DNA of 64,000 nt from JADLCX01 sp964630785 (GTDB lineage: Bacteria > Planctomycetota > Phycisphaerae > Phycisphaerales > UBA1924): contig CAZVZG010000013.1 in assembly GCA_964630785.1 (NCBI GenBank), positions 1 through 64,000 on the forward strand. Direction: 5' to 3'. A program made the position numbers and the translations under genes. Shown here piece after piece: positions 62,114 through 64,000 of this stretch. Positions within the stretch are counted from its first letter, which is position 1, and each line of letters begins with the position of its first letter. The notes below the pieces were generated by a model, which saw nothing but the letters and a program-made list of their open reading frames with translations, did no database searches and had not been told where the DNA came from.

Positions 62114-62447
62114 CGCGTCGATTCCGGCGGGTCGGGAGGGGAGGTCCGCAGTTGAGACTTAGTCTCATTTACCATCCACAAGCCGTACGCGCTTGACAGG
62201 ATACCCGCGAGACCAGACATTTGCTGTCCCGTAGGAACATTTCCGATCTGGCGGGACTTGCGCCCGATAGGACTGCGGTGAGTGGTTGCCAACCAGGGAA
62301 GTCCGCGTAATCGGTGGACTCCCCGCGGGATGGTTCACGGAACGGATCGGCGTCGGTTCGGTCGGCGGGGGGGGTGGGTGGTGGTTGGGCTTTCGGTCTG
62401 GGGGACGGCGGGGTCGGTGGGACAGCAGCACGAAGAGGTGACACCCC
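62114..62447. other. Divergent regulatory interval between ctaA and actA
   Basis: About 330 bases with no gene. A TTGACA at 62193-62198 points toward actA with a weak partner GACATT 17 bases on (62216). A G-run lies at about 62369-62380. It must contain promoters for both genes. Confidence 0.4.
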
Positions 62448-63287
62448 GTGTCGACCGTGTTTCCGAAGTGGACGAACAAGCTGCCGACGATCCTGCTGGT
62501 GGGGGTGCTCGGCGGACTGACAACGGTGGTGGGCGTTGTGTGGTACACGTTCACGCCGAAGCTGTGGCGCTCGGGCTATTCGCCGAACCAGCCGGTGCTG
62601 ACGGCGGCCGAGGTGAAGGCGATCGAGGACAACGCGACGGCCAACGGCAAACCGCCGGACGTGCCGGGGCGGACGTTCCCCGGATTCAGCCACCAGATCC
62701 ACGCGGGCAAGCTGGGCATGGACTGCCGGTACTGCCACAGCCACGTGGAGGAGTCGGCGGAAGCGAACATCCCGAGCGTGAGCACGTGTATGGGGTGTCA
62801 CGCCTCGGGGCACGTGAACGACGAGTTGTACGCCAAGGCGTACCGGGTGAAGTTCATCCGTGACGCGTGGGAGAACAACGAGTCGATCCAGTGGCGGCGG
62901 GTGCACAAGCTGCCGGACTACGTGCGGAACTTTCCGCACCAGACGCACGTGAAGGCGGGCGTGTCGTGCTATTCGTGCCACGGCAACATCATGGAGCAGC
63001 CGATCGTGCACGAGGTTGCGCCGCTGAGCATGGGCTGGTGCCTGGAGTGCCACCGCAACCCGACGCCCAATCTGGTTCCGCCGGAGAAGGTGACGGACCT
63101 GTACTGGGTGCGAGCGCAGCTCGAGGACAAAGACGGCAACCCGAGCGGCAACGGCCAGAGCAGTGGGCAGGCGGGAAATCCGGATGACGCGGGTTCGCCG
63201 GGCGGAACGGCGCTGCTCAAGGCGCTGGCCGCGAAGGAGGGGGACATGCACATCCTGCCGACCAACTGCGGGGCGTGCCACTACTAG
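62448..63287 (+). CDS. actA: Pentaheme cytochrome c subunit of alternative complex III
   Basis: A 279-residue membrane-anchored cytochrome. An N-terminal helix (LPTILLVGVLGGLTTVVGVVWY) is followed by five CxxCH heme sites: CRYCH, CMGCH, CYSCH, CLECH and CGACH, the last three residues from the C-terminus. This is the ActA pattern of the quinol:electron-acceptor oxidoreductase. It passes electrons from menaquinol toward a cytochrome or oxidase. The GTG start at 62448 has GAGG 9 bases upstream. Immediately downstream is the molybdopterin/iron-sulfur-type subunit, as in known act operons. Confidence 0.92.
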   Translation: MSTVFPKWTNKLPTILLVGVLGGLTTVVGVVWYTFTPKLWRSGYSPNQPVLTAAEVKAIEDNATANGKPPDVPGRTFPGFSHQIHAGKLGMDCRYCHSHVEESAEANIPSVSTCMGCHASGHVNDELYAKAYRVKFIRDAWENNESIQWRRVHKLPDYVRNFPHQTHVKAGVSCYSCHGNIMEQPIVHEVAPLSMGWCLECHRNPTPNLVPPEKVTDLYWVRAQLEDKDGNPSGNGQSSGQAGNPDDAGSPGGTALLKALAAKEGDMHILPTNCGACHY

Positions 63288-63380
63288 CGGGGGCGGGGTG
63301 GGCGGGGTGCGGTGACTGCGGGGCGGGCGGCGGTCTGTGGTCGGCGGGTCGGTGAACCGAAGAATCGTGAAGGGTCGAGC

Positions 63381-64000
63381 GTGAGCAAGGACCAGTGCCA
63401 TTCCACCGTTGGGAAACTCCCGGTTGTCAAGCCGCGGACCGCGACGAACGCCGAGGTCGGCGTGACGGGCCGGGCGTATTGGCGGAGCGCCGAGGACCTG
63501 GCGGACACGCCGGAGTTCCGAGACTGGATGGAGCGGGAGTTTCCCGACGGGGCGTCGGAGCTGCTGGACAGCTCGCGGCGCACGTTCGTGAAGCTGATGG
63601 GCGCGTCGCTGGCGCTCGCGGGCGCGGCGACGATGCCGGGCTGCCGCCGGCCCGAGCAGAAGATCATGGCGTACTCGCGCGACGTGCCCGAGGAGATCAT
63701 CCCGGGCAAGCCGCTGTATTTCGCCACGAGCGTGCATCTGCCGGGCGGGGCGGTCGAGGGCGTGCTGGTCGAGACGCACGAAGGGCGTCCGGTGAAGATC
63801 GAGGGCAACCCGCTTCACCCGACCAACAACGGCAAGTCGAGCCACTGGGCGCAGTCGTGCATCCTCGGGATGTACGACCCGGACAGGCTGAAGGACCCGG
63901 TGCTGGTCCCCGAGGGCGAGAAAACGCCGCGATCGTGGGACGACGTGAAGGCGTGGAGCAAGCAGCACTTCGCGAAGTTTGCGGGCAACGACGGCGAGGG
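63381..64000 (+). CDS. actB: Alternative complex III subunit ActB (molybdopterin-oxidoreductase-like), partial
   Basis: The window cuts this gene after 206 codons. It begins at a GTG (63381) with GAAGGG 6 bases upstream, 93 bases after actA. The N-terminus has TGRAYWRSAEDLADTPEFRD, a Tat-like signal SSRRTFVKLMGASLALAGAA, then CRRPEQKIMAYSRDVPEEIIPGKPLYFATS, the usual opening of ActB. VETHEGRPVKIEGNPLHP is the molybdopterin-family fold, but the Cys ligands of an iron-sulfur cluster at this position are absent, as in ActB's non-catalytic domain. The iron-sulfur domain would lie beyond the window. Confidence 0.9.
   Translation, partial: MSKDQCHSTVGKLPVVKPRTATNAEVGVTGRAYWRSAEDLADTPEFRDWMEREFPDGASELLDSSRRTFVKLMGASLALAGAATMPGCRRPEQKIMAYSRDVPEEIIPGKPLYFATSVHLPGGAVEGVLVETHEGRPVKIEGNPLHPTNNGKSSHWAQSCILGMYDPDRLKDPVLVPEGEKTPRSWDDVKAWSKQHFAKFAGNDGE

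Overview
The window is high-GC bacterial DNA, most probably from a planctomycete of the class Phycisphaerae. The evidence is family content: three secreted proteins ending in the twin DFN.SGAVSVQDIFDFLAAYF (GC-type dockerin-like) module, a DUF1501/DUF1800 gene pair, an N-terminal LEPR.LL motif on a giant subtilase, membrane proteins with a C-terminal CGYDLRG..CPECG zinc ribbon, prepilin-like FTLIELLVVIAIIALL proteins, futalosine-pathway menaquinone synthesis (MqnC) and an alternative complex III (ActA/ActB). No rRNA, CRISPR array, prophage or replication origin was seen. Two tRNAs are present (Lys-TTT, Val-TAC).

Layout. 1-10.7 kb: a G-homopolymer at the window edge, a tyrosine phenol-lyase, a decayed IS3 orfA, mqnC, a membrane protein, a Xer-type recombinase, and a coupled SWIM zinc-finger/SNF2 helicase pair. 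10.9-24.7 kb: cell-envelope and proteolysis genes, namely an 1812-residue S8 protease, a tricorn-type S41 protease, a small lipoprotein, Kdo transferase WaaA, and a VKOR fused to two thioredoxin-fold domains. 24.7-28.5 kb is the accessory region. It holds a Vsr mismatch nuclease, a decapitated HNH nuclease, an IS200-like Y1 transposase surrounded by four REP-like palindromes with the GTAG tag, an intact HNH_2 nuclease, a possible B3-fold DNA-binding protein and a truncated gene. 28.5-39.3 kb: secreted dockerin-like protein, GH31 glycosidase, DUF3293, ABC exporter, prepilin-like protein and M32 carboxypeptidase. 39.4-45.6 kb is a minus-strand run of PilT, a dockerin-like protein, a membrane-anchored degenerate GspE/PilB and a CvpA-like protein. 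45.9-57.5 kb: secreted metalloprotease, housekeeping-type sigma factor, superoxide dismutase, esterase and three small membrane or secreted proteins, one behind a 13-bp minisatellite. 57.5-64 kb: DUF1501, DUF1800, heme A synthase, and the start of the Act operon (ActA, partial ActB).

How parts fit together. MqnC (menaquinone), heme A synthase and ActA/ActB point to an aerobic menaquinol chain using alternative complex III and a heme-A oxidase. The PilT ATPase, degenerate GspE and prepilin-like protein belong to type IV pilus/type II secretion machinery, which could also export the dockerin-bearing proteins. The most unusual element is the self-contained RAYT/REP unit (transposase plus GTAG-tagged palindromes), which sits inside what looks like the wreck of a restriction-modification locus: Vsr and two HNH nucleases without any cytosine methyltransferase in the window. 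Coordinates and starts were read by eye; similarity claims come from recognised motifs, not searches.
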